Below are positions 52,118 through 60,711 of a stretch of DNA of 64,000 nt, piece by piece. Below the pieces are notes generated by a model. It saw only the letters and a list, made by a program, of their open reading frames with translations. It did no database searches and was not told where the DNA came from. Position 1 is the first letter of the stretch. Every line of letters begins with the position of its first letter. Source of the DNA: WVYX01 sp039592335 (GTDB lineage: Bacteria > Gemmatimonadota > Gemmatimonadetes > Gemmatimonadales > GWC2-71-9); contig JBDHBX010000007.1 of the NCBI GenBank assembly GCA_039592335.1, positions 62,001 to 126,000 of the forward strand, in the 5' to 3' direction. A program made the translations under genes and the position numbers.

Positions 52118-53764
52118 TCACTTCCCCTGTCCCGGTCCCGCCTCGCGCTTGGCGGACCACTCTGAGGACCCGAACGGCGTTTCGACAGTCCCTTTCATCT
52201 CGTCTCCCTCGACGGTTCCCGAGTAGGTGACGTCGAACGACTCGTCACCTGCGTCGACGTGAATCATGAGGGTGATCTCATTCCCTGAGACCTTTCCGCT
52301 CTGGATCTCGGCTTGCCCGCGCGTGCTCTCGATGCTCCCGGAGACCTCCACCCCGTCCTGCGTGAGGGTGGCCTTCGAGTTGCCGAATGACGTCTGCACG
52401 TCCCACACACCCGTCACGTCCACCGTGGGGGGCTCGCCGTTCGTGTCGGCGGTAGTCGCGTCCTCGAGCTCGCCCTCCACGAACGTGTAGAGAACCTTGG
52501 TGTCCTCGCCGAAGAGCGGGCCGTCGGTCACGACGAACGTCGCCGCCATGCCGGCCTCCACCCGTGTCAGATAGTCGAGTCCCAGCAACGCCGCCGGGGA
52601 GGAGGTCACGGCCGCCAACGCCGCGTCCTCGCTCAGCCCGTACTCGATTACCTTGCTCACGCCCTCCCGGATGTCCGCCTCGCCGCCACCGCTGGTGAGG
52701 GCGAACGTCACACCCGCAACCGCCAGCCGCCCCGCATTGGCGTAACGGTGCTCGAGATCCTGCTTCTCGCGCTCCGCTGCGGCGTCCAGTGGCTCTTCCG
52801 CTTCCTCATCCGGATCCCATTGTTTCGGGTCAGGGAAGGCGAGGGAGACGAGCACCGGGACCCGCCGCGCCCGCAACAGGTCCGCCACCCGCCACGCTTC
52901 GGCACCACCCATGATCACGGGCCGGAAGCCGTACTCCTCGCCCAGCTCCAGCGCCCGCTTGATGTCGGCCGCGCGGTCGGCTGCGAAGAAGACGGGGACC
53001 TGTCCCGTCATCACAACGCGCAGCACCGCATAGTCCGGATCCCATGCCGGGCCCCTGAGGCCACGCGGGTCCTGCTCGTGTGCCGCGTGCAGCAGGCCGT
53101 CGTGACGCGCGTCCTCGAGGTTCTGCCGCAGGAAGGCGGCGGCACCGAAGATCGTGGAGGGGTACATGTCGTTCGCGCCGTCGAACGACATGACCGGTCC
53201 CAGCTCGGGCTGCTCCACGAGACCGTGGGGCGTCTCGGCGCCCTTGCGCAGCACCAGCACCGCACCGCGCCCGGGCATCAGCGCGCCCTCCGGGTGCACC
53301 GCCATCGCCGCGACACCATCGGAGCGCTGCGCCTTGAAGTCGCTGCCGGTGGCAGTCAGAAACTCCACCAGGCGCCGGTGCGGCACGAAGCCCTGTGCCT
53401 CCCGGGGTGGGGCCCAGAACGCGAGTTCCGTGCGGTCGATCTCCTGCTCGGGAAACTCGACCTCCGCCTCCCCCTGGGCGTCGATCATGCCCGGGTAGAC
53501 CACCAGGGAGTCGCCTTCGAGCAGCTCGGCGCCCGGTGGGACGGCCACGTCGGGGCCCATGGCCTCGATGAAGCCCCGGCGGACCACGATGGTCACACCG
53601 GGCGTGCGGCTGCCGTCCGCGCCGACGACCGTCACCCCCTGCAGCGCGAACGCCGCCGCCTGGGGTGGGTCGTCAAACTGCGCCACGGCCGTTCGGGGCC
53701 AGATCAGGACCCCGACCAGGCATGTGGCGACGACGGACGTGTGGAGTGCACGAGTGGGATGCAT
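52118..53764 (-). CDS. Secreted amidohydrolase-like protein with degenerate metal site and C-terminal beta domain
   Basis: 548 residues; signal peptide TSVVATCLVGVLIWPRTAVAQ. The amidohydrolase barrel begins VYPGMIDAQGEAEVEF, lacking the HxH, and later GVTFALTSGGGEADI and LLGLDYLTRVEAGMAATFVVTDG align with the family end. The last 100 residues (TGVWDVQTSFGNSKATLTQDG, GTVEGDEMKGTVETPFG) form a lipocalin-like or tail beta domain. It forms an operon with the tandem enzyme downstream and may be a partner subunit. Confidence 0.8.
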   Translation of the reverse strand: MHPTRALHTSVVATCLVGVLIWPRTAVAQFDDPPQAAAFALQGVTVVGADGSRTPGVTIVVRRGFIEAMGPDVAVPPGAELLEGDSLVVYPGMIDAQGEAEVEFPEQEIDRTELAFWAPPREAQGFVPHRRLVEFLTATGSDFKAQRSDGVAAMAVHPEGALMPGRGAVLVLRKGAETPHGLVEQPELGPVMSFDGANDMYPSTIFGAAAFLRQNLEDARHDGLLHAAHEQDPRGLRGPAWDPDYAVLRVVMTGQVPVFFAADRAADIKRALELGEEYGFRPVIMGGAEAWRVADLLRARRVPVLVSLAFPDPKQWDPDEEAEEPLDAAAEREKQDLEHRYANAGRLAVAGVTFALTSGGGEADIREGVSKVIEYGLSEDAALAAVTSSPAALLGLDYLTRVEAGMAATFVVTDGPLFGEDTKVLYTFVEGELEDATTADTNGEPPTVDVTGVWDVQTSFGNSKATLTQDGVEVSGSIESTRGQAEIQSGKVSGNEITLMIHVDAGDESFDVTYSGTVEGDEMKGTVETPFGSSEWSAKREAGPGQGK

Positions 53765-53915
53765 GTCCTTGGGTCCTCGCGCTTTCTCTTGTGTTGTAGG
53801 GGCGTCGACAGCGAGAAGCGCGCAAGCTCGTCCGGGGTGCGGCGCCTGTCAAGCGCTCGCGCGCGCGGGTTCACATACGGGACGCCGGAATGCGCGTTTC
53901 GGTTCCCACCCGGCA

Positions 53916-53944
53916 TTGGTGGCCCCTCTCCCTCGGACTATATT
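53916..53944 (+). promoter_or_regulatory. Possible promoter of moaD
   Basis: TTGGTG (53916-53921), 17 nt, TATATT (53939-53944); the ATG at 53954 follows about 9 nt later, so the transcript would be almost leaderless. The rest of 53765-53915 shows no gene and no recognisable molybdopterin riboswitch. Confidence 0.5.
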
Positions 53945-53953
53945 CACGGTGCG

Positions 53954-54241
53954 ATGCAACCCAGCGGAGACCACCTCGCGCCGACGGCGGATACGATCAC
54001 CATCGAGTGCCGGTTCTTTGCCCGGTACGCCGAAGTGCTGGGGCGCGAGGTGTTGCCGCTCGAGCTTCCCGAGTCGGCAACCGTGGGCGACGCGGTGCGG
54101 GAGCTGCGGCGCACGCTGCCCGCAAGCGACATGCTGCCGGAGCGCCCCCTCGCGGCGGTAAACCGCCGGCACACTCCGCTGACCGGCCGCCTCGCCCACG
54201 GCGACGAGCTCGCTTTCCTCCCGCCCATGGCCGGAGGGTAG
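53954..54241 (+). CDS. moaD: Molybdopterin synthase sulfur carrier subunit
   Basis: 95 residues from ATG 53954. Ubiquitin-like pattern ECRFFARYAEVLGREVLPLELPESATVGDAVRELR ending in LAFLPPMAGG, with the C-terminal Gly-Gly that is thiocarboxylated. moaE follows 2 nt later. Confidence 0.9.
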   Translation: MQPSGDHLAPTADTITIECRFFARYAEVLGREVLPLELPESATVGDAVRELRRTLPASDMLPERPLAAVNRRHTPLTGRLAHGDELAFLPPMAGG

Positions 54242-54243
54242 GG

Positions 54244-54651
54244 GTGGGCTACTGCACCCACGAGCCGATCGACGTCGGGCGGCTCATGGCGGCGGTGGGC
54301 GATGGAGAACGAGGGGGGACGGTGGCCTTCGTAGGGTCCGTTCGGGGTGGCCCCGAGGACGGGCCGGTGACGGCGATCGACTACTCCGGGTACGAGGAGA
54401 TGCTCGCGGAGGAGCTCGGTCGCATCATCGAGGAGGCGCGCGAGCGGTGGCCCGAGGCCACGTTCGCAGCGCAGCACCGGCTCGGGCGAGTCCCCCGCGG
54501 CGAGCCGAGCATCGCCGTCATCGCAGCGGCGCCGCACCGGGACGAGGCGTTCGCGGCTTGTCGGCACGTGATCGAGGAAGCAAAGCGGCGGCTGCCGGTA
54601 TGGAAGAAGGAACTGTTCGAGGACGGCGCCGCGCGGTGGCGGGAAGAATAA
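54244..54651 (+). CDS. moaE: Molybdopterin synthase catalytic subunit
   Basis: 135 residues from GTG. AFVGSVRGGPEDGPVTAIDYSGYEEMLAEELGRII, HRLGRVPRGEPSIAVIAAAPHRDEAFAACRHVIEEAKRRLPVWKKE; the VWKKE lysine pair is the active site. Partner of moaD in molybdopterin formation. A 60-nt gap follows. Confidence 0.93.
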   Translation: MGYCTHEPIDVGRLMAAVGDGERGGTVAFVGSVRGGPEDGPVTAIDYSGYEEMLAEELGRIIEEARERWPEATFAAQHRLGRVPRGEPSIAVIAAAPHRDEAFAACRHVIEEAKRRLPVWKKELFEDGAARWREE

Positions 54652-54711
54652 CGACGCGAAGGCGCGCCGCCGTGGGCGCCAACGGGATGAGGTCGTGAGG
54701 ACGGGCATCAC

Positions 54712-55233
54712 ATGGGTCTATCGATTGCACTGATCGAGCCGCAGATCCCTCCCAATACCGGAAGCATTGCGCGTCTCTGCGCGGCGACCGACACCAGCCT
54801 CCATCTCATCCGACCACTCGGTTTCTCACTCGACGATCCCCGGCTCAAACGGGCCGGGCTCGACTACTGGGACGCGGTGGACATGTGGGTCCACCCGCAC
54901 TGGCGCGCCTTCCGCGACGTCGTGTCGCGGGAACGCTGCCTCTACTTTTCCACGCACGGGACGCAGTCCTATCTCGACGCGCCGTATGCGTCCAACTCGG
55001 TCCTCGTATTCGGGAGCGAGACTCAGGGCATGCCGCAACGCATCCTCGAGAAGCACCCGGAACAGACGTTTCGCATCCCGATGAGCGAGGCCGTGCGGAG
55101 CCTCAACCTCGCCGCCGCCGCGGGCATCGTACTGTATGAAGCCGTACGACAGCTCGGCATCCAGCAGCAGTGGATGGCGGTCGGCGTCCGCGCGGAAACA
55201 TCAGCCAACACATCCGACGAAGACGGGACGTAA
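54712..55233 (+). CDS. trmL: tRNA (cytidine(34)-2'-O)-methyltransferase
   Basis: 173 residues, the usual TrmL length. LIEPQIPPNTGSIARLCAATDTSLHLIRPLGFSLDDPRLKRAGLDYWD and FGSETQGMP...IPMSEAVRSLNLAAAAGIVLYEA are SPOUT/TrmL motifs with the trefoil-knot SAM site. Followed 2 nt later by mdh. Confidence 0.93.
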   Translation: MGLSIALIEPQIPPNTGSIARLCAATDTSLHLIRPLGFSLDDPRLKRAGLDYWDAVDMWVHPHWRAFRDVVSRERCLYFSTHGTQSYLDAPYASNSVLVFGSETQGMPQRILEKHPEQTFRIPMSEAVRSLNLAAAAGIVLYEAVRQLGIQQQWMAVGVRAETSANTSDEDGT

Positions 55234-55235
55234 CC

Positions 55236-56162
55236 ATGAACAAGATCACCGTAGTTGGAGCGGGCCACGTCGGCGCGACCACCGCGCAGCGCATTGCCGA
55301 GAAGGAACTGGCACGTGAGGTGGTGCTCGTCGACATCCTTGAAGGCATTCCGATGGGCAAGGGACTGGACCAGACGCAGTCCGGGCCGGTCGAGGGATTC
55401 GACACGCGCGTAATCGGCGCCAACGACTACGGACCCGCCGCGGGAAGCGACGTGTTCGTCGTGACGGCAGGCATTCCGCGCAAGCCCGGCATGAGCCGGG
55501 ACGATCTGGTGAAGACCAACGCCGACATCGTGAAGTCGGTGAGTCAGGAGATCAAGAAGGTGGCGCCTGACTCCATCGTCATCATGGTGTCGAACCCGCT
55601 CGACGTGATGGCCTGGGTGGCGAAGGAGGTCACGGGCTTCCCCCGCGAGCGCGTCCTCGGGATGGCGGGCATCCTCGATACGGCCCGCTTCCGGACGTTC
55701 CTCGCCGAGGCGATCGACGTGTCGGTCGAGGACATCCAGGCGATGGTGCTGGGCGGCCACGGCGACAGCATGGTGCCGCTCATCTCCTATACCACCGTCT
55801 CGGGGATTCCCGTCACGCAGCTCATCAAGCAGGACGAGCTGGATGCGATCGTCGAGCGCACCCGCAAGGGAGGCGGCGAGATTGTCAGCTACCTGAAAAC
55901 CGGCTCGGCGTACTACGCACCGTCATCGGGTGCCGTGCAGATGGTGGAAGCGATCGCCAGGGACAAGAAGCGGCTGCTGCCGTGCGCCGCCTGGTTGGAG
56001 GGCGAGTTCGGGCTGAGCGGGCTGTTCGTCGGTGTGCCCTGCAAGCTCGGTGCGGGCGGTCTCGAGAAGGTCCTCGAGATCGAGCTCACCAAAGACGAGC
56101 AGGCAGCACTCGAGAAGTCGGCCGAGGCGGTGAAGAAGACCTGGGGCGTCGTTACGCTCTAG
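55236..56162 (+). CDS. mdh: Malate dehydrogenase
   Basis: 308 residues from ATG 55236. VVGAGHVGATTAQ, active loop IPRKPGMSRDDLVKTN (Arg pair), VSNPLDVM, and catalytic His in LGGHGDSMVPL. The IPRKPGMSR loop indicates malate rather than lactate as substrate. TCA-cycle enzyme; terminator follows. Confidence 0.94.
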   Translation: MNKITVVGAGHVGATTAQRIAEKELAREVVLVDILEGIPMGKGLDQTQSGPVEGFDTRVIGANDYGPAAGSDVFVVTAGIPRKPGMSRDDLVKTNADIVKSVSQEIKKVAPDSIVIMVSNPLDVMAWVAKEVTGFPRERVLGMAGILDTARFRTFLAEAIDVSVEDIQAMVLGGHGDSMVPLISYTTVSGIPVTQLIKQDELDAIVERTRKGGGEIVSYLKTGSAYYAPSSGAVQMVEAIARDKKRLLPCAAWLEGEFGLSGLFVGVPCKLGAGGLEKVLEIELTKDEQAALEKSAEAVKKTWGVVTL

Positions 56163-56185
56163 CCCGCCGGACCGTGTTGCCACTG

Positions 56186-56219
56186 CGGCCTGGCCCTTTG
56201 GGGGCCGGGCCGTAGTTTT
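56186..56219 (+). terminator. Rho-independent terminator after mdh
   Basis: CGGCCTGGCCC (56186-56196) pairs with GGGCCGGGCCG (56202-56212), one G-T wobble, 5-nt loop, then TAGTTTT. Confidence 0.88.
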
Positions 56220-56249
56220 GTTTGCCACACCCCCACGCCGGAGGCATGC

Positions 56250-56798
56250 ATGGTCTCGATCCCGTCCCTGTGGTTGCCGATCCTCCTGTCCGCCGTGGTC
56301 GTCTGGATCCTCAGCGCCATCGTCTGGATGTTCCTGCCGCATCGCAAGAAGGAGTTCAAGGGGCTGCCCAACGAGGAGCCGCTCCGCGGCGCCCTCAAGG
56401 GCGTCACACCAGGTCAGTACTGGGTTCCCTGGGGAACCCCCGACCAGATGAAGGATCCGGAGCTCGTCCGCAAGTTCCAGGAGGGTCCGACCGGCATCAT
56501 TCAGCTGTGGAAGCCGGGCATGCCCACCATGGGCAAGAACATGGTCTTCTCGGTCCTGTACTACATCGTGGTCGGCATCGTGGTGGCCTATATCGCGACG
56601 CGCACGCTCGATGCAGGGGCCGACTACCGCGCCGTGTTCCGCATCGTCGGGTGCACCGCGTGGATTGCCTACGGGTTCGGCGGCATTCCGGACTCGATCT
56701 GGTTCGGCAGGCCGTGGAGCTCAACGGCGAAGACGCTGGCCGAGGCGCTCGTCTACGGGTTGTTCACGGGAGGGGTGTTCGGCTGGTTGTGGCCGTAG
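56250..56798 (+). CDS. Conserved membrane protein of unknown function
   Basis: 182 residues. An N-terminal helix (SLWLPILLSAVVVWILSAIVWMFLP), a soluble stretch (HRKKEFKGLPNEEPLRGALKG) and three further helices (MVFSVLYYIVVGIVVAYIAT, FRIVGCTAWIAYGFGGIPDSIW, ALVYGLFTGGVFGWLWP). The pattern PHRKKEFKGLPNEE is a recurring feature of a small uncharacterised bacterial family. The 85 nt to queD show nothing recognisable. Confidence 0.72.
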   Translation: MVSIPSLWLPILLSAVVVWILSAIVWMFLPHRKKEFKGLPNEEPLRGALKGVTPGQYWVPWGTPDQMKDPELVRKFQEGPTGIIQLWKPGMPTMGKNMVFSVLYYIVVGIVVAYIATRTLDAGADYRAVFRIVGCTAWIAYGFGGIPDSIWFGRPWSSTAKTLAEALVYGLFTGGVFGWLWP

Positions 56799-56883
56799 GG
56801 TAGGGCGAGGCGAAGCCAGGCACTCGGGTGTCGGGGGCCGTGGGCGGCAACTGCAGCGAGCGACGGCGAATGCCGGGCTGAGG

Positions 56884-57294
56884 CTACCTGCCCTCGTACA
56901 CCACGTGGTTCCGCGGCGTCTCCCATAGCACGAGCTTCACGAGCTTTCCCGGGAGACGGTCGTCCAGCAGTTGCCAGATGACCACCACCAGATTCTCGGT
57001 GGTGGGATTCCGCTCGGCGAACTCCGCGACGTCCAGGTTGAGGTTGCGGTGGTCCAGGTAGTCGACCACGCGACGCTTCACGATTTCCTTCACGGTGTCG
57101 AGGTTGGCCACGAACCCTGTTGCCGGATCGATCTCACCCTCGACCGACACCTCCAGCTCGTAGTTGTGGCCATGGTAGTTCGGGTTGTTGCACGGGCCGA
57201 AGATGCGCCGATTCTCGTCGTCTGACAGCGCTCGGTTATGGAGGCGATGCGCCGCATTGAAGTGGACGCGCCGGGTAACCATGACGGTGGGCAT
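56884..57294 (-). CDS. queD: 6-carboxy-5,6,7,8-tetrahydropterin synthase (QueD/PTPS family)
   Basis: 136 residues. Zinc histidines in HFNAAHRL and YHGHNY, catalytic Cys in FGPCNNPNYHGHNYELEV, LDTVKEIVKRRVVDYLDHRNLN and NPTTENLVVVIW are complete. It would make the queuosine precursor or a pterin; no other que gene is near. Confidence 0.9.
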   Translation of the reverse strand: MPTVMVTRRVHFNAAHRLHNRALSDDENRRIFGPCNNPNYHGHNYELEVSVEGEIDPATGFVANLDTVKEIVKRRVVDYLDHRNLNLDVAEFAERNPTTENLVVVIWQLLDDRLPGKLVKLVLWETPRNHVVYEGR

Positions 57295-57355
57295 GGCTCG
57301 TAGTTAGGCCGCCGGTGCGCGCGGCGTCAAGCGCCCAGTCCGGCCCCCAACGGTG

Positions 57356-57383
57356 ACGGCCCGGCTGGGATCCACCGGGCCGT
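57356..57383. terminator. Hairpin between queD and the propeller gene
   Basis: ACGGCCCGG (57356-57364) pairs with CCGGGCCGT (57375-57383), 10-nt loop. It follows the minus-strand gene ending at 57407 but has no T tract. The remainder of 57295-57406 shows no gene. Confidence 0.5.
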
Positions 57384-57406
57384 CGTGCGCTGCCGAGTGC
57401 CTCAAC

Positions 57407-58525
57407 TCATGGACGCGGCTCCATCTTCCAGAACCCGATCCCCCCGGGCTGGTGCTGCACCTCCACGGTGGCCGCGAGCTCCTTCGCTTCCAGGTCGATC
57501 ACGTCCACGGTGCCCCGCGTCCGCCCGATGGCCTCGTTGGAGACGAACGCATAGCGGGAGTCGGGCGTGACCACCACGCCGTGGGTGAGCGGCTGCGAGG
57601 TCGGCACCCGGCTCTCGCGACCCGTGGCCAGGTCGAACACGGCGACGGCCTGGTCCCCCTTGAGCGACACCACCAGGTACCGTCCGTCGGGGCTCACATC
57701 GGCATTGTACGGGCCCTTGCCGGTGGCGAAGCGGCGCTCCACCCCGAGCGTCTCGGCGTTGATCTCCAGCACCTCGCCGCGCCCATTGCACGGCACGTAG
57801 AGGTGTCGGTCATCGACGCTCACCGCGACCCACGTGGGCTTGCAGATTCCTTCGCCCATGGTCTTCGCGTCCGCGGCATCCGCCGGAAGGAGCTGCTCCA
57901 TCCCCTGCGTGAGCGACAACCGGCGCGCAACTTCGAGCTGCCGCGTGGATATCTCCACCAGCTGATCGCTCATCATGCAAGCCGAGTAATGAAACGTCCC
58001 CGCGCGGTTCACCCGCCCGCCGTGCGGCATGATACAGGTCGTTACCTTGGCGAGCTCCTGCATCTGCGGCGTGAAGTACACCGACACCGAGCTCGGAACG
58101 TGGTTGCCGTGCAGGTTGAAGTTGCTGGCAAACAGCAACCCACCGTCGGGAGTGATACCCATCGTAGCGGGGAAGAGACCTCCCCGGGCGGAGTCCATCA
58201 GACGGTCGTTGCCGGTGGCGAACTTCCACACCTGGCCGTAGGGATTACCGTGCGCCAGAGACAGGTACCAGTGGCGCCCGTCGCGCGACACGCTCAGCCC
58301 GTGGGCGCCGTCCAGGTCGGCCGGCATGATCCCCACGCGGATCTTTTTCTCTTCGGTGATCCCGTCCGGTCCGAACCGCACGCGCGAGACGATGTCCGAC
58401 GACTCGTTCGCGACGTATACCCAATAGTCCGCCGCCGGTGGCGTCTGGCCGACGCCAGGCGCGGCCGCGACCAAGGCCGCGACCGCGCCGCCAAGCATTG
58501 CACGTGTGATCATGTGCGGCTTCAC
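57407..58525 (-). CDS. Secreted YncE-like beta-propeller (YVTN-type) protein
   Basis: 372 residues from GTG 58525 overlapping the upstream stop; ATG 58513 is an alternative. Signal peptide AMLGGAVAALVAAAPGVG. Repeats such as YWVYVANESSDIVSRVRFGPDG, NADVSPDGRYLVVSLKGDQAVAVFDLATG and HGVVVTPDSRYAFVSNEAIG are 40-residue YVTN blades, building a seven-bladed propeller. Several Cys and His (CIMPHGGRVNRAGTFHYSACMM) are unusual within one blade. Function unknown; coupled to the LVIVD propeller. Confidence 0.82.
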   Translation of the reverse strand: MKPHMITRAMLGGAVAALVAAAPGVGQTPPAADYWVYVANESSDIVSRVRFGPDGITEEKKIRVGIMPADLDGAHGLSVSRDGRHWYLSLAHGNPYGQVWKFATGNDRLMDSARGGLFPATMGITPDGGLLFASNFNLHGNHVPSSVSVYFTPQMQELAKVTTCIMPHGGRVNRAGTFHYSACMMSDQLVEISTRQLEVARRLSLTQGMEQLLPADAADAKTMGEGICKPTWVAVSVDDRHLYVPCNGRGEVLEINAETLGVERRFATGKGPYNADVSPDGRYLVVSLKGDQAVAVFDLATGRESRVPTSQPLTHGVVVTPDSRYAFVSNEAIGRTRGTVDVIDLEAKELAATVEVQHQPGGIGFWKMEPRP

Positions 58526-60555
58526 GGCGACAGTTCGGCCGGCCGCTCGTGGTGCAGCACCCAGAGCCCGCTGTTCATGTCGCTCACGAAGATGTTGCCC
58601 CTGAAGGGCTGCGGACCCCACGCCAGGGTGGCATTCGAATGCAGCCCGGAGTCGTCGCGCACCGCGGTCTCGAACCAGCCGATCTGGCGACCCTGGCGAT
58701 AGAGATCTCCCCGCAGCTCGCCCGAGACATCCACGATCCGCAAGCCGGCCTGGTAGTAGGCGATGTACAGAATGCCGTTCTCGACCCATACGTTGTGGGC
58801 CCCCGCCTCGGGCACCTCGAACCTCGCCACGTCCTGCGGGTTCCCGATGTCCGAGACGTCGATCACGTGGATATAGCCCCTGGGCGAGAGCGGCCCGTCC
58901 AGATCGTTGCTCTCCATGATCTCGTCGCCCACGAACACGTAGTTCCCCTCGCGGAACGCCGTGTGCGTGTTGCCCATGGCGTACTTGATGCTCGACACGA
59001 ACGCGGGGTCGGTGGGCGTGCCACCGTGCGTGCCGGCGCCGACATCGAGGATCACGAGCCCGTCGTCCCAGTAGGAGAGGTAGGCGTAGCGGCCGTCGGC
59101 CCACACGTCGTGCAGGCTCTTGTCCTCCTCGCCCGGCCGGATCTCCCAACGCCCCGCGTGCTTTGGGTTCGTGGGATCGCTCAGGTCCAGGATGTTCATG
59201 GCGCTGGTGCCGTCGTTCACCGCGTAGACCACGTCGCCGTTGATCCACACGTTGTGGATGCCGGCCGTGAGGCTATCGGTGAGCTCGCCCATGATGGTGG
59301 GATGGGCCGGAGTCGCGAGGTCCAGCACCACCACGCCGTTGCGGCGGGTGCTGGCTCCCTCACGCGTGAGGATCGCCCAGCTGGCGTCGCCATTCACCTT
59401 GACGTCGTTAACGACGCGCCCGTCTACCACCACGCTGTCCATCAGCTCGATGTTGGCCGGGTCGGTCACGTCCCACACGTACATGCGGTTGCCGCCGCCC
59501 TCGGCGTGGGTGCCCGTGTAGGCGTAGTCGCGGCCATCCTTACCGGTGAACACCCACAGGTCACTGGTGGTCACGTCTGAGGGACCGTGCCGGCCCAGCA
59601 GCTCCACCGGCGTGGCGGGTGCCCGGGGCTCCACGGCCACGATCGCCTCCTGCGCGAGGCCGCCGGCGGTGACCATCACCTTGTACGTGCCGGGGTTCTC
59701 GGCCACGAACGCGCCGTCGGTGTAGATCTCGGCGCCCGCGGAATCCAGGCCGTGCACGCCGTAGGTCAGGGCGATACCCTCGACGGCTCGCCCGCGACCG
59801 TCCAGTGCCTTCACGTCGAAGTGCACCACGTCGCCGGTCCGCGTGCTGACGTACCCCGGAGAGATATCCAGCTGCCGCACCGGGTTCTCGACCACGCGCA
59901 GGGTGCGCCGGGCCGTGATGCCCTCCGTCGAGGCCATGAAGGTGACCTCGCCGGGTTGCGAGAAGCTGGCCACACCACCGGGGGTGACGGTCGCCACGCT
60001 GGGGGTCTCGCTGCGCCACGTGACCTCGGCCGCGAAATGCTCCGTGCCGTGGTCGGTCATCGCCTTCGCCTCGAGCGGGAAGGTCGTGCCGGCATAGGTC
60101 TCGAAGGCGGGGTCCATCATATCCACCCGTGCCACCGGCCAATCCTCGACCATGACCGCGAACTCGTCGAGCGAGTTCCATTGGAAGCCCGCCAAATCGT
60201 CGGGGACTTGCACCCAGATCGCAAACGCCGACTCGCCGGGGTTCACCCCCCACACGAGGTAGGAATCGGCGACGGAGTCCTTGACCGACCGCACGTCGAA
60301 GTGGTTCGACGCACGGGCGAGACCGAACTGCGTGCCCTCGACGCGCTGCCCATTGGCATCGATGAGGATGACGGTGAGGAGCAGGGTGTCGCCGCGGCTC
60401 ATCGAGACTGCTTCGGGCTCGATCCGAACACCGGTCACGGTGAGGCCCAGCTCGAGCTGCTCGGCCGTGCCCTGCGGGACCTGCGCCGCTGCCGGCGCAC
60501 TCCCGAGACACACACCCAGCACCGCCAAGGCGAAGACGAAACGTCGCTGCATCAT
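58522..60555 (-). CDS. Secreted protein with Ig-like domains and LVIVD beta-propeller
   Basis: 677 residues; signal peptide FVFALAVLGVCLGSAPAAAQ; AGGAGTC before the ATG. The first half holds Ig-like (Big_2) stretches (EVTWRSETPSVATVTPGGVASFSQPGEVTF). The second half has LVIVD-type repeats: MYVWDVTDPANIELMDSVVV, GVVVLDLATPAHPTIMGEL, MNILDLSDPTNPKHAGRWEI, GLVILDVG, IHVIDVSDIGNPQDVARFEV, GLRIVDVSGELRG. It lies upstream of, and overlaps, the YncE-like gene. Possibly a surface adhesin or scaffold. Confidence 0.83.
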   Translation of the reverse strand: MMQRRFVFALAVLGVCLGSAPAAAQVPQGTAEQLELGLTVTGVRIEPEAVSMSRGDTLLLTVILIDANGQRVEGTQFGLARASNHFDVRSVKDSVADSYLVWGVNPGESAFAIWVQVPDDLAGFQWNSLDEFAVMVEDWPVARVDMMDPAFETYAGTTFPLEAKAMTDHGTEHFAAEVTWRSETPSVATVTPGGVASFSQPGEVTFMASTEGITARRTLRVVENPVRQLDISPGYVSTRTGDVVHFDVKALDGRGRAVEGIALTYGVHGLDSAGAEIYTDGAFVAENPGTYKVMVTAGGLAQEAIVAVEPRAPATPVELLGRHGPSDVTTSDLWVFTGKDGRDYAYTGTHAEGGGNRMYVWDVTDPANIELMDSVVVDGRVVNDVKVNGDASWAILTREGASTRRNGVVVLDLATPAHPTIMGELTDSLTAGIHNVWINGDVVYAVNDGTSAMNILDLSDPTNPKHAGRWEIRPGEEDKSLHDVWADGRYAYLSYWDDGLVILDVGAGTHGGTPTDPAFVSSIKYAMGNTHTAFREGNYVFVGDEIMESNDLDGPLSPRGYIHVIDVSDIGNPQDVARFEVPEAGAHNVWVENGILYIAYYQAGLRIVDVSGELRGDLYRQGRQIGWFETAVRDDSGLHSNATLAWGPQPFRGNIFVSDMNSGLWVLHHERPAELSP

Positions 60556-60668
60556 GACTCCTGGAATGGGGGTACGCGCAAAAAAGTCGACGCAATCTAT
60601 CGGCTATATAGACAAATGCCAGCCCTCGGAAGTTGCATCCGGCCTGGCTCCTCCCTCCTGGAGACACG

Positions 60669-60697
60669 TTGACCGTAAGCTATTGTGTTGCTACTAT
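60669..60697 (+). promoter_or_regulatory. Sigma-70-type promoter of the beta-barrel/NlpC gene
   Basis: TTGACC (60669-60674), exactly 17 nt, TACTAT (60692-60697). Its position decides the start: the GTG at 60685 lies inside the promoter, so the true start is the GTG at 60712. Confidence 0.72.
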
Positions 60698-60711
60698 TGA
60701 GTTTACATCTC

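Noticed and set aside
53765..53953. Molybdenum-cofactor riboswitch upstream of moaD
   Set aside because: I could not find its conserved helices, and the predicted promoter lies only about 10 nt before the ATG.
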